A stretch of DNA of 57,909 nt from Labrenzia sp. OB1. Lineage in GTDB: Bacteria > Pseudomonadota > Alphaproteobacteria > Rhizobiales > Stappiaceae. The DNA lies in NCBI RefSeq assembly GCF_001624695.1, contig NZ_JSEP01000028.1:1-57909 (forward strand). The letters are read 5' to 3'. Under the pieces are notes generated by a model. That model was given only the letters and a program-made list of their open reading frames with translations, did not search any database and was not told where the DNA came from. The number at the start of each line of letters is the position of its first letter. Positions within the stretch are counted from its first letter, which is position 1. This document shows, piece by piece, positions 44,121-52,869 of the stretch. Both the position numbers and the translations under genes were made by a program.

Positions 44121-46778
44121 ATGACCGGCGTTAATGAAATCCGATCGACCTTTCTGGACTATTTCAAGAAGAACGATCACGAAGTGGTCGAGTCCGGACC
44201 GCTGGTCCCGCGCAACGATCCGACCCTGATGTTCGCGAATGCGGGCATGAACCAGTTCAAGAATGTTTTCACCGGTCTGGAAAAGCGCCCCTATTCGCGT
44301 GCGACCACGGCGCAGAAGGTGGTTCGCGCCGGCGGCAAGCACAATGACCTGGACAATGTCGGTTACACGGCCCGACACCATACGTTCTTTGAAATGCTCG
44401 GCAATTTTTCTTTCGGCGACTATTTCAAGGATCAGGCGATCGAATTCGCCTGGAACCTGATCACCCGGGAATACGGCCTGCCCGAGGACAGGCTGCTGGT
44501 CACCGTTTATTCCGAGGACACTGAGGCCGCCGATTACTGGAAGAAGATCGCCGGTCTGAGCGAGGACCGGATTATCCGCATACCGACATCCGACAATTTC
44601 TGGACGATGGGCGATACCGGTCCGTGCGGTCCGTGTTCGGAAATCTTCTATGATCACGGCGAGCATATCTGGGGTGGCCCTCCAGGATCCGCCGATGAGG
44701 ACGGTGACCGGTTCATCGAGATCTGGAACCTTGTCTTCATGCAATACGAGCAGACGCCGGAGGCGCGTCTCGACCTGCCGCGGCCGTCGATTGATACGGG
44801 CATGGGTCTGGAGCGACTGGCGACCGTGTTGCAGGGAGTCCACAACAACTACGATATTGATCTTTTCCGGGCGCTGATTTCCGCATCCGAACACGAGACA
44901 GGCGTGGATGCCAGCGGCGCGGCACTTTCCAGCCACCGGGTGATCGCCGATCACCTGCGCTCCACGAGCTTTCTGATCGCCGACGGCGTGCTGCCGTCCA
45001 ATGAAGGACGCGGCTATGTGTTGCGCCGGATCATGCGTCGCGGCATGCGCCACGCCCATCTGCTGGGCGCGGCCGAGCCGCTGATGCACAGGCTGGTGCC
45101 GACACTTGTGCGGGAGATGGGCCGGGCCTATCCGGAGCTTATCCGCGCCGAGGCGCTGATCACCGAGACGCTTAAGCTGGAGGAAACCCGTTTCCGCAAG
45201 ACGCTGGAGCGCGGTCTCGGACTGCTCGACAGCGCGACCGGGGATCTTTCATCCGGCAGCCGGCTCGACGGCGAAACCGCTTTCAAGCTCTATGACACAT
45301 TCGGCTTTCCGCTCGATCTGACACAAGACGCGCTGCGCGCCCGCGACATCAGCGTTGACACGGACGGTTTCAACGCCGCCATGGAGCGGCAAAAGGCCGA
45401 GGCGCGCGCAGCCTGGTCCGGTTCCGGCAGCGCGGCGACGGAGGCAGTCTGGTTCGCGCTGAAGGACACGCACGGGGCGACGGACTTCCTCGGCTATGAG
45501 ACAGAAACCGCCGAGGGTGTTGTCGCTGCGCTGGCCGCCGACGACAAGGAGATTGAAAAACTGTCCGCTGGCGAGAGTGGCTACGTCATTCTCAACCAGA
45601 CGCCTTTCTATGCCGAAAGCGGTGGTCAGGTCGGTGATACCGGTGAAATGCTGGGCGCCGGCGTCAGGGTCAGCGTCACCAATACGCAAAAGAAAGCCGA
45701 TGGCCTGTTCGTGCACGCCGTTACTGTCGAAGAAGGCGAGTTGGTTCCGGGGACGGCGCTGGAGCTGAAGGTGGATCATGCAAGGCGCGGCGCCGTGCGG
45801 TCCAACCATTCGGCGACCCACCTGGTGCATGAAGCCCTGCGCGAGGTGCTCGGCACCCATGTGGCGCAGAAAGGCTCTCTTGTTTCGCCGGATCGGCTGC
45901 GCTTCGATTTTTCTCATCCCAAGCCGATGAGCGACGAGGAATTGGCCACGGTCGAGACTTTCGCCAACGAGATCGTTCTCCAGAATGCGCCCGTGGATAC
46001 CCGCCTGATGGCGGTGGACGATGCCATTGAAGCCGGCGCGATGGCCCTGTTCGGCGAAAAATACGGCGATGAAGTTCGTGTTGTCTCCATGGGCACGGCT
46101 CTTCATGGTGGCAAGGAAGGCAAACCCTATTCGCTGGAACTGTGCGGCGGAACCCATGTGAAGCGCACGGGCGACATCGGTCTCGTGACCCTCGTGTCGG
46201 AAAGTGCGGTTGCGGCGGGCGTCCGCAGAATCGAGGCGCTCACCGGGGCCGAGGCCCGGACGTATCTCGATGCACAGGATAAGCGGATACGCGAAATCGC
46301 CGGCATCCTGAAGACCAGTGCGGATGAGGTTCCGACCCGCGTCAGCCAGTTGATGGAAGACCGCAGGCGGCTGGAAAAGGAACTGGCCGAGGCCAGGAAG
46401 AAGCTCGCCATGGGCGGCGGAAGCGGCGAGGGCACGCCGGTGAAGGATGCTGGCCGGTTCAAGCTGATGGCCCGCGCCGTGGAAGGCATCAATCCCAAGG
46501 ATCTGAAGGGCATGGCCGATGAGGCCAAGACCCAGCTCGGCTCCGGCGTTGTCGTCTTGATCAGCGTGGCGGACGACGGCAAGGCGGCAATCGTCACGGC
46601 CGTCACCAAGGACCTGACCGGCGAAGTCAGCGCCGTGGATCTGGTGCGGATCGGATCGGAGGCGCTTGGCGGGCGCGGTGGTGGCGGACGGCCGGACATG
46701 GCCCAGGCCGGCGGTCCGGACGGCTCAAAAGCCGATGCGGCGGTTTCCGCCATCGAAGCGCATCTGGCCGGACTTTAA
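44121..46778 (+). CDS. alaS: alanyl-tRNA synthetase
   Basis: AlaRS charges tRNA-Ala and edits mischarged Ser/Gly. The 885 residues show the class II core (VPRNDPTLMFANAGMNQFKN, then RHHTFFEMLGNFSFGDYFKD), the editing domain with HSATHLVHEAL (HX3H) and CGGTHVKRTGDIG, and the C-terminal C-Ala domain ending in a Gly-rich GGRGGGGRPDMAQAGG block. Length and motifs are standard. The gene stands alone between two terminator-like hairpins. Confidence 0.98.
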   Translation: MTGVNEIRSTFLDYFKKNDHEVVESGPLVPRNDPTLMFANAGMNQFKNVFTGLEKRPYSRATTAQKVVRAGGKHNDLDNVGYTARHHTFFEMLGNFSFGDYFKDQAIEFAWNLITREYGLPEDRLLVTVYSEDTEAADYWKKIAGLSEDRIIRIPTSDNFWTMGDTGPCGPCSEIFYDHGEHIWGGPPGSADEDGDRFIEIWNLVFMQYEQTPEARLDLPRPSIDTGMGLERLATVLQGVHNNYDIDLFRALISASEHETGVDASGAALSSHRVIADHLRSTSFLIADGVLPSNEGRGYVLRRIMRRGMRHAHLLGAAEPLMHRLVPTLVREMGRAYPELIRAEALITETLKLEETRFRKTLERGLGLLDSATGDLSSGSRLDGETAFKLYDTFGFPLDLTQDALRARDISVDTDGFNAAMERQKAEARAAWSGSGSAATEAVWFALKDTHGATDFLGYETETAEGVVAALAADDKEIEKLSAGESGYVILNQTPFYAESGGQVGDTGEMLGAGVRVSVTNTQKKADGLFVHAVTVEEGELVPGTALELKVDHARRGAVRSNHSATHLVHEALREVLGTHVAQKGSLVSPDRLRFDFSHPKPMSDEELATVETFANEIVLQNAPVDTRLMAVDDAIEAGAMALFGEKYGDEVRVVSMGTALHGGKEGKPYSLELCGGTHVKRTGDIGLVTLVSESAVAAGVRRIEALTGAEARTYLDAQDKRIREIAGILKTSADEVPTRVSQLMEDRRRLEKELAEARKKLAMGGGSGEGTPVKDAGRFKLMARAVEGINPKDLKGMADEAKTQLGSGVVVLISVADDGKAAIVTAVTKDLTGEVSAVDLVRIGSEALGGRGGGGRPDMAQAGGPDGSKADAAVSAIEAHLAGL

Positions 46779-46786
46779 CGCCGGTG

Positions 46787-46811
46787 AGGCGTGCCGGAGG
46801 GCACGCCTTGT
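46787..46811 (+). terminator. likely terminator of alaS
   Basis: Perfect eight-base arms AGGCGTGC and GCACGCCT around CGGAGG lie nine bases after the alaS stop. The T-run is short (TTG), so termination may need Rho. Confidence 0.5.
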
Positions 46812-46970
46812 CCAGCCGGACCGGAGGTCGGCCTTTCCGAGCTGCTGCGAATGCGCGTGAGAACAGCCTGATCGCATTTGAAGATTTCCGTATGCGGCGC
46901 GGCCTGACATTTTGTCCTTTTGCTTTCTTCCGCTATTCATGCGGGACCTCATGAGAGACGGAGACGCGCG

Positions 46971-48284
46971 GTGCACGGCCAGGACGTCAAACGGGCGCTA
47001 TTTGAAGTGCTGGAGGATACGGGAAACCGGAAAGTCGCGGCGCGTACGCTTCGTCAGTTTCTTGTCTTTCTGATTCTCGGCAATATCGTGCTGGCCGTTC
47101 TGGAGACGGTTCCGGAAGTCCGGCAGGTCCTCAACACCTATCTGGGTTTCATACAGCTCGGCTGCGGTCTCATGTTTCTGGTCGAATATATCCTGCGGCT
47201 CTACGTCGCCGACCTGCATCCGCCGCTGCGCCGCTACGGCCCCTTCTGGTCGCGGGTGCGTTATGCGATGCACCCCGATGCCATTGTCGACCTGATCGGC
47301 GCGCTGCCGCTGCTCTTCGTGCTGTTCCTGCCAAACCAGGCGGTGACCGTCGTCGTCATTCTGCGGCTGCTGCGCTTTCTCAAGCTGGCCCGCTATTCTC
47401 CGGCCTTGCGCTCGCTCATTTCGGCGGTTGCCGGGGAGAGGAAAGCGCTGCTCGGCTCAAGCATGATCATCTTCGGCGTGGTGCTTCTCGCGGCCACGGT
47501 GATGTATCTGGTGGAACACAGCCATCAGCCGGAAAAGTTCCGCAGCATTCCGCATGGCATGTACTGGGCGATCACCACCGTGACCACGGTCGGTTATGGT
47601 GACGTTGTGCCGATCAGCAATCTGGGAAAAATGATCGCCAGCGTGGTCATGTTCATGGGCTATGGCCTCATTGCACTGCCGGTGGGCATCATCGCATCGG
47701 CCTTCGCCCGGGAAATTCACAGCCGGGATTTTGTGGTTACCTGGTCGATGGTCGCGCGTGTGCCGCTGTTCGAGGACCTGAAGGCGACGGAAATTGCCGA
47801 GGTCGCCAAACTTCTGCAGGCCCAGAGTGTGCGCAAGGGAAGCACGATCGCCGAGAAAGGCGCCGTGGCCGACCGGATGTTCTTCATTTCCGACGGCGAG
47901 GTGGAGATCAGGCTGCCGCATGAAACGGTTTATCTCGGCGTGGGAAGTTTCTTCGGCGAACTGGCACTGATCAACCAGACCCGAAGAACCGCGAATATCA
48001 TCGCCTACAGGGACTGCCAGTTGCTCGTGCTGGAAGCCGAAGCGCTGCACCATCTCATGGACCGGGATGAGGAACTCGCCAAGAAAATCATGGAAGAGGC
48101 GAAGGAACGGGCGCACCAGGGCAAGAAAGTCCTCGGCGAGCTTGCTGAAGAAGAACTCCAGCAAGCGGGCGTATTCGCATCGATGGACGATGCGCGTGAG
48201 GAACCGGAGCTCTTCAGCGAAGACGGGAAGGGCGAGGCAGCGTCAACCGACAAGCCCCCTTCTGAGGATCCCAAGCCTCAATAG
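46971..48284 (+). CDS. six-helix K+ channel with cyclic-nucleotide-binding domain
   Basis: A 437-residue channel. Membrane helices lie at about residues 22-180; S4 is VILRLLRFLKLARY with Arg/Lys every third or fourth position. The pore has the K+ filter in TTVTTVGYGDVVPIS. A C-terminal cyclic-nucleotide-binding-like domain follows (VPLFEDLKATEIAEVAKLLQ, phosphate-binding cassette FFGELALINQTRRTANIIAY), then a Glu/Lys-rich tail. The start GTG 46971 has GGAG seven bases upstream; the open frame upstream lacks membrane similarity. The ligand (cAMP or other) cannot be fixed from sequence. It converges with the next gene with a seven-base overlap. Confidence 0.88.
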   Translation: MHGQDVKRALFEVLEDTGNRKVAARTLRQFLVFLILGNIVLAVLETVPEVRQVLNTYLGFIQLGCGLMFLVEYILRLYVADLHPPLRRYGPFWSRVRYAMHPDAIVDLIGALPLLFVLFLPNQAVTVVVILRLLRFLKLARYSPALRSLISAVAGERKALLGSSMIIFGVVLLAATVMYLVEHSHQPEKFRSIPHGMYWAITTVTTVGYGDVVPISNLGKMIASVVMFMGYGLIALPVGIIASAFAREIHSRDFVVTWSMVARVPLFEDLKATEIAEVAKLLQAQSVRKGSTIAEKGAVADRMFFISDGEVEIRLPHETVYLGVGSFFGELALINQTRRTANIIAYRDCQLLVLEAEALHHLMDRDEELAKKIMEEAKERAHQGKKVLGELAEEELQQAGVFASMDDAREEPELFSEDGKGEAASTDKPPSEDPKPQ

Positions 48285-48751
48285 GGTGTGAGGCCGGGCG
48301 GCAACTGTGCATAGAGTGGATCGCCATGCCAGAAGACGTCTGTCGGGCCGACGGCAAAATCGATCAGGTTCCAGCGGCCGTACTGATGCCGCAGCAGCGC
48401 GATAGTGAGCAGGCCGTCCATATATTCTGCATTGCTGGCGAAAGTGGTCCGCGAGAGGTCGATGACGCCGCCGCCCGGCCGCTGGGGACTGAGCTGGACG
48501 AAGGCCCAGCCGTTGCCGGATCGCATCCAGTCGACCACGAATTCGACCGGCGGGCCGACCCTGGCCTCCAGCATCGGACGTACCGCATTGAGCAGTTCGG
48601 AACGCTCGAGGGTGCCGCGCGCCGGTTCATGAATGCTCTGGGCGCGAACGCCGTACCCTGCTGCAAGCAGAAGGAGCGAACTTAAGAAAAGTCCTCTAAT
48701 GATTTGATAATAAAGAGAAAAGCGTCTTGGTTCAGAAAATGATTCAATCAT
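48278..48751 (-). CDS. small secreted hypothetical protein
   Basis: A 157-residue protein with a signal peptide (about 1-38, IIRGLFLSSLLLLAAGYGVR then AQS). The mature part (LLNAVRPMLEARVGPPVEFV, then DLSRTTFASNAEYMDGLLTI and YGRWNLIDFAVGPTDVFWHG) looks like a small alpha/beta domain; I recognise no family. The ATG at 48751 has AGGA upstream; the frame stays open far beyond, but that extension is antisense to the racemase. It converges with the K+ channel gene. Confidence 0.75.
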   Translation of the reverse strand: MIESFSEPRRFSLYYQIIRGLFLSSLLLLAAGYGVRAQSIHEPARGTLERSELLNAVRPMLEARVGPPVEFVVDWMRSGNGWAFVQLSPQRPGGGVIDLSRTTFASNAEYMDGLLTIALLRHQYGRWNLIDFAVGPTDVFWHGDPLYAQLPPGLTPY

Positions 48752-48799
48752 CGTGGTCCTGCTGATATTCCTGTTTGACCATTGCAGGGAAAACGTAAC

Positions 48800-49495
48800 A
48801 TGAAAACTATCGGACTGCTCGGCGGGATGAGCTGGGAGAGTACCGCCACCTACTATCAGATGCTCAACCGAATGGCGCGGGAGCGGCTCGGCGGGCTGCA
48901 TTCGGCCAAATGTTTTCTCTGGTCCTTCGACTTTGCCGAGATCGAGGCGGCCCAGGCGGCCGGGGACTGGGACAAGGCGACGGAGCTGATGGTTGAGGCG
49001 GCCCGCAATCTGGAACGTGGCGGGGCGCAGTGCCTGGTGATTTGCACCAACACGATGCACAAGATGGCCGGGCAGGTGCAGGAGGCGGTTTCGATGCCGC
49101 TGATCCACATCGCCGATGCGACCGCACCCGCGATCAGGGAAGCCGGCTGCAAGGCGCCGTTGCTGCTGGCCACGGCCTATACGATGGAACAGGATTTCTA
49201 CAAGGGCCACCTGAAGGACCGGCACGCCATAGATGTCCGTGTGCCGCAGGCGGAAGACCGGGAGGAAATTCACCGGATCATTTACGAGGAGCTCTGCCGC
49301 GGTGAAATCTGGGCGGATTCCAAGCAGACCTATCTGGAGGCGGTTGCCCGGGAAAAGGCGCGTGGCGCGGATGGCGTGATCTTCGGCTGCACGGAAATCG
49401 GCCTTCTGGTGAAGGCTGAGGATTTCGATATCCCCGCCTTCGATACGACCGCGCTGCATGCCAAGGCGGCGCTGGATTTCGCGCTTGATGTCTAG
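48800..49495 (+). CDS. aspartate/glutamate racemase family protein
   Basis: A 231-residue cofactor-independent racemase. The paired catalytic cysteines are visible in CLVICTNTMHKMAGQ (about residue 80) and GVIFGCTEIGLLV (about residue 195); the N-terminus KTIGLLGGMSWESTATYYQM is the family signature. Substrate preference (Asp, Glu or another amino acid) cannot be told. The gene diverges from the small secreted-protein gene 48 bases away and stands alone. Confidence 0.9.
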   Translation: MKTIGLLGGMSWESTATYYQMLNRMARERLGGLHSAKCFLWSFDFAEIEAAQAAGDWDKATELMVEAARNLERGGAQCLVICTNTMHKMAGQVQEAVSMPLIHIADATAPAIREAGCKAPLLLATAYTMEQDFYKGHLKDRHAIDVRVPQAEDREEIHRIIYEELCRGEIWADSKQTYLEAVAREKARGADGVIFGCTEIGLLVKAEDFDIPAFDTTALHAKAALDFALDV

Positions 49496-49505
49496 GGTGC
49501 GGACC

Positions 49506-50132
49506 CTAGGCTATCACAGTCTGAAAGCTGTCCCTTGCCCTGAACCTTTCCAACCAGGCGGTGAGCCGGGGGGCAGCTTTGAGAAGCATGGCGCCTTCTT
49601 CTGCCTTCTGAAAAAGGTCGAGCATGGGGGCGGCGTGGCAATCGGCGAGGGTCGGGTGGTCACCGCGCAGAAACGGGCCGGACGATGCCAGAGCTTCCAG
49701 GGCTGATACGATCCTGCGGGCCGGGCCGAGAGCGGAGGAGATCCCGACCTCGTCAGGCGCACCGCCCTTACGAGGCTTGACCACCCGCTCGACATAGATC
49801 TCCCAGACCAGTGTGCGATAGGCATGGGCATCCAGGATCGACTGGATCTGTGTCATGCGGGCCCGCTCCAGTGGCGTTGCCGGTTGCAGGGGCGGGCCGT
49901 CGAAGGCCTCGTCCACGTAGCGCAGAATGGCGATTGTCTCGTAGAGCGTGAAACCGTCCTGCTTCAGCGCCGGAATCCTGCCGAAGGGATGCAAGTCCAG
50001 ATATCCGGGAGGCGGACCTTCCGGTGCGAAGACATCGACCGGGTGAAGCACATAGGCGACCCCTTTTTCTTCCAGCGCCAGCCGGACGGCGCGCACATAG
50101 ACCGAATAATCGGCTCCGAATAGGTCAATCAT
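49506..50132 (-). CDS. glutathione S-transferase family protein
   Basis: A 208-residue GST-fold protein: an N-terminal thioredoxin-like domain (SVYVRAVRLALEEKGVAYVL, then FGRIPALKQDGFTLYETIAI) with the cis-Pro of RIPAL and the ET glutathione contact, and an all-helix C-terminal domain with GDHPTLADCHAAPMLDLFQK. No Cys or clear Ser/Tyr catalytic residue is obvious at the start (YSVYV). It overlaps fetB by ATGA and is the third gene of that operon, which is unusual and suggests a stress-linked role. Confidence 0.88.
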   Translation of the reverse strand: MIDLFGADYSVYVRAVRLALEEKGVAYVLHPVDVFAPEGPPPGYLDLHPFGRIPALKQDGFTLYETIAILRYVDEAFDGPPLQPATPLERARMTQIQSILDAHAYRTLVWEIYVERVVKPRKGGAPDEVGISSALGPARRIVSALEALASSGPFLRGDHPTLADCHAAPMLDLFQKAEEGAMLLKAAPRLTAWLERFRARDSFQTVIA

Positions 50133-50929
50133 CGTTTGTCCAATCGGTCGAGACGCAGCCGGTGGCGTGTGTCGGTGAGGCGCCAGATGCTGGCGAAAGT
50201 CGCGCCCAGCACGCCGAGGCCTGTGGCGCCGCCGAGCAGGAACATGATCATGAGCTGGTATTTCACGGCTTCGCGTGGATCGACGCCGGAGAGGATCTGG
50301 CCGGTCATCATGCCCGGCAGCGAGACGACGCCGGTTGCCGCCATGGCGTTGATGATGGGTGTGAAGCCGGACCGCAGCGCCTGGCGCAGGGCAGGGCGTG
50401 TCGCTTCCCAGCGGGTTCCACCCAGAAGCAGCCTGGCCTCCACCTCACGCTTTCCCTGTGCAAGCGCCGTGTGCAGCGTGTCGAGACCGAGGCTGACCCC
50501 GGTCATGGTGTTTCCGAGGATCATGCCGAAGAGCGGCAGGGCGTATTGCGGCTGCCAGACAGGCTCGGGACGGATCAGCCCGGCAAGAGCGTAGAGCGTT
50601 ACCAGCGAGCCGGCGAGCAGCATCGCCCCGGCGCCAAGGCCAACGCCCCAAAACCCATCCAGACGCCGCTTCTGACGCGCCCGGATTTCGCGGGCCGCGA
50701 AGGCGGCCATCACGGCGGCGGCAAGCAGGGTCCACCAAAGGGAGCCCGCAAAGAAGATTGCCTTCAGGATCAGTCCGACCAGAACGAGTTGCACAGTCAT
50801 GCGCAGGGCGGAAACGATGAGCGTGCGTGCGAGGCCAAGGTTGAGGGCGATGGAGAAGATCGCGTTCAGGATCAGGAAAACCGAGGCGGCGGCCAGATCC
50901 CAATAGGTGAGGGCCAGATATCCGTTCAT
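50129..50929 (-). CDS. fetB: FetB-type ABC transporter permease
   Basis: A 266-residue membrane protein with about seven helices of the YbbM/FetB family. The blocks SALRMTVQLVLVGLILKAIF, FGMILGNTMTGVSLGLDTL and SLPGMMTGQILSGVDPREAV are characteristic. In E. coli FetAB is linked to iron export and peroxide resistance. The start overlaps the ATPase stop by ATGA. The frame is open far upstream, but that part is antisense-like read-through of fetA. Confidence 0.9.
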   Translation of the reverse strand: MNGYLALTYWDLAAASVFLILNAIFSIALNLGLARTLIVSALRMTVQLVLVGLILKAIFFAGSLWWTLLAAAVMAAFAAREIRARQKRRLDGFWGVGLGAGAMLLAGSLVTLYALAGLIRPEPVWQPQYALPLFGMILGNTMTGVSLGLDTLHTALAQGKREVEARLLLGGTRWEATRPALRQALRSGFTPIINAMAATGVVSLPGMMTGQILSGVDPREAVKYQLMIMFLLGGATGLGVLGATFASIWRLTDTRHRLRLDRLDKR

Positions 50930-51534
50930 TGCGTGTGTTCCCGGGAAGGGAAAGCAGATAACCTGCCTTTTTCCATATACAGGTGACGGGCGCCGAGACG
51001 GTCCGGCTGATCCGGATCGTGGGTGACGAACAGGATGGCGCAGCCGCTTGCCGTAAAGTCCTTCATCAGGATCTCGACCCTGGCGACCGACGGTGGATCG
51101 AGCGCCGAAGTCGGTTCGTCCAGAAGCAGGACCTTCGGGCCAAGCTGCAGCGCGCGGATCAGGGCGAGCCGTTGGCGCTCTCCGGTGGAAAGCCGCGAGA
51201 CCTGCCAGCAGAGGGCGTCCTTCAGGCCGACGGCCTCCAACAGCGATTCGAGATCGGGCGCGTCGGTGAAATGATCGCGCACATCCTCCGCCCACCAGCC
51301 GCTTTCGGCTGGAACAAAAGAAACCTGCCTGCGCCAGACGGGCGCCGGCATTTTCTCCCGCTCCGTCCCTTCGAGCATCAGGCTGCCGTGGCTCAGGTCG
51401 AGATCCGCAATAGCGCGCAAGAGCAGTGACTTTCCAGCTCCGGAGGGACCGGAGATCGCCGTGAAACTGCCTTTTGCCAGGGCAAGATCGACGGGCCCGA
51501 CCAGCGACGTCCTCAGCTTCTCGATTGTCAGCAC
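50926..51534 (-). CDS. fetA: FetA-type ABC transporter ATPase
   Basis: A 202-residue ATPase with Walker A GPSGAGKS, signature LSTGERQRLALIRAL, Walker B LLLDEPTSALDP and the H-loop VTHDP. It is short, as usual for FetA/YbbL. GTG 51534 is preferred over TTG 51537 because GAGGAG then lies seven bases upstream. With fetB and the GST it forms a tightly overlapping three-gene operon. Confidence 0.92.
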   Translation of the reverse strand: MLTIEKLRTSLVGPVDLALAKGSFTAISGPSGAGKSLLLRAIADLDLSHGSLMLEGTEREKMPAPVWRRQVSFVPAESGWWAEDVRDHFTDAPDLESLLEAVGLKDALCWQVSRLSTGERQRLALIRALQLGPKVLLLDEPTSALDPPSVARVEILMKDFTASGCAILFVTHDPDQPDRLGARHLYMEKGRLSAFPSREHTQ

Positions 51535-51667
51535 CAAGCGTCTCCTCAGTCGCGGTTGGTGAAGAGCCTAGAACAACCTGCAGTCGGTTGGAATTATTTG
51601 AATGCGGAAAAGGCGATCATTGCTCAAGCGGGCGAGATGAAGCGCCGTCCAAGGAGCTTTACCGGGT

Positions 51668-51883
51668 GTCACGCCAGGCGCAGCCCAGCGGAGACCCGGG
51701 GCCCACTCGCGGTGCCGCTTGCCGAAGCAAGGGTGATTTTACATCGGCGGTTGCTATCCGCATCCGGGCCTGCGTGCCATCTTTCCTGTCGTAGGGCGGT
51801 GTGCGAAGCGGACTTGGAGACACCCAACAGAGGCTCTTCGAACGAGTGGGCCCCGGCTCAGCGCTACGCTTGGCCGGGGTGAC
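51668..51883. repeat. MITE-like element, about 217 bp, copy A
   Basis: It starts GTCACGCC and ends GGCCGGGGTGAC, with imperfect terminal inverted repeats of about 40 bases (the GACCCGGGGCCCACTCG block pairs with CGAGTGGGCCCCGG). It is highly similar to copy B at 52525-52742 in the same orientation. It has no credible gene. The 51538-52151 gap holds this copy, the partial copy C, and nothing else that I can support. Confidence 0.8.
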
Positions 51884-52040
51884 AGCCGAGGGGGCATTTG
51901 GCCTCTTGGCTAAGCCATCAGAGTTGATGACGTGGCTGGGGCGGCTTCTGTAATCGGGTCAGAGGTATCCGGATGGAGGCTCTTCGTCCCTTTGGGGAAA
52001 TCCAGGCGGACAGGTTTTGCCTTGGCAACGCTCCTTTGCT

Positions 52041-52098
52041 CCGGGGTCTACTCGCGGTGCCGCTTGTCGAAGCAAGGGTGATTTTACATCGGCGGCAG
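52041..52098. repeat. partial MITE-like element, copy C
   Basis: A segment of about 58 bases matches the left-centre of copy A (ACTCGCGGTGCCGCTTG, then GAAGCAAGGGTGATTTTAC), but both ends are missing. It lies just downstream of the GIY-YIG gene and suggests past rearrangement between copies. Confidence 0.65.
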
Positions 52099-52151
52099 CA
52101 ACGCTCTCCGGTACAATTCTCCGTGCGGCTTGTGTGGAATGAAAGCCTCGG

Positions 52152-52430
52152 TCATGGCGCAAGGAGGTCGTGCCAGTCCGGGTTTGCTTTTTCGATGAGT
52201 TGAATTTTCCAGGAGCGCCGCCATTTCTTCAGCCGCTTTTCCACCGCGATGGCTTCGTCGATCAGATCGAATTCCTCGGCGTAGACAAGTCTGTGGACGG
52301 CATGTTGGCGCGTGAAGCCTGTGGCCGTTCCTGAACGGTGCTGTTCTGTCCGCCGTGCGAGATCATTGGTGACGCCGACGTAGAGGGTGCCGTGCTTTCG
52401 GCTTGCGAGAATGTAAACGAAGTAAGGCAC
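52152..52430 (-). CDS. small GIY-YIG endonuclease domain protein
   Basis: A 92-residue single-domain GIY-YIG protein: YFVYILASRKHGTLYVGVTN, then ARRTEQHRSGTATGFTRQHA and a C-terminal EKRLKKWRRSWKIQLIE with the catalytic Glu. The start is GTG 52430, where family similarity begins; the frame continues upstream through repeat B but that part is not conserved. It sits between full copies A and B of the MITE-like repeat. Such small proteins are common in alphaproteobacteria, and their targets are unknown. Confidence 0.82.
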   Translation of the reverse strand: MPYFVYILASRKHGTLYVGVTNDLARRTEQHRSGTATGFTRQHAVHRLVYAEEFDLIDEAIAVEKRLKKWRRSWKIQLIEKANPDWHDLLAP

Positions 52431-52524
52431 TCGGCTGATCGCGTTGCTTTTACCAATTCCGGATTTGTAGCTGCTCACGCACGCAGAGCACAAGTTCCGG
52501 CGGCACTGCGGCTCCCCTCCGGGT

Positions 52525-52742
52525 GTCACCCCGGGCGCAGCGAAGCGAAGACCCGGGGCCCACTCGCGGTGCCGGTTGCCGAAGCAAAGGCGATTGTCCG
52601 TCGGCGGTTGCGACCCGCATCCGGGCCCTGCGCGCCTTATTGTTTGTCCTGGGGGTGGTGTGTGAAGCGGCTTTCGAGACACCCAACAGAGTCTCTGCGA
52701 ATGAGTGGGCCCCGGCTCGGCGCTGCGCTTGGCCGGGGTGAC
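52525..52742. repeat. MITE-like element, about 217 bp, copy B
   Basis: A direct repeat of copy A with better preserved ends: GTCACCCCGGGCGCAGC on the left pairs with the right end GCTGCGCTTGGCCGGGGTGAC (minus one base). It fills half of the 439-base gap between the GIY-YIG gene and icd; I see no gene in the remainder. Confidence 0.8.
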
Positions 52743-52869
52743 GGCCGAGGGTGGAACTTGGCTTCCTGGTTCACTCAACAGAGATGATGACAGCCGAGGG
52801 GGATGGCTGCTACAGGTCGGCTGGGACCGGGAACCGTCCTTCGATTCCCGGTGCCAGCAACTGCCGTCC

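Noticed and set aside
52431..52778. Long N-terminal extension of the GIY-YIG protein
   Set aside because: It is translated repeat B with no conservation; the nuclease domain starts at GTG 52430.
51600..52800. CRISPR array
   Set aside because: Repeats are about 217 bp, only two full copies, with no regular spacers and no cas genes.
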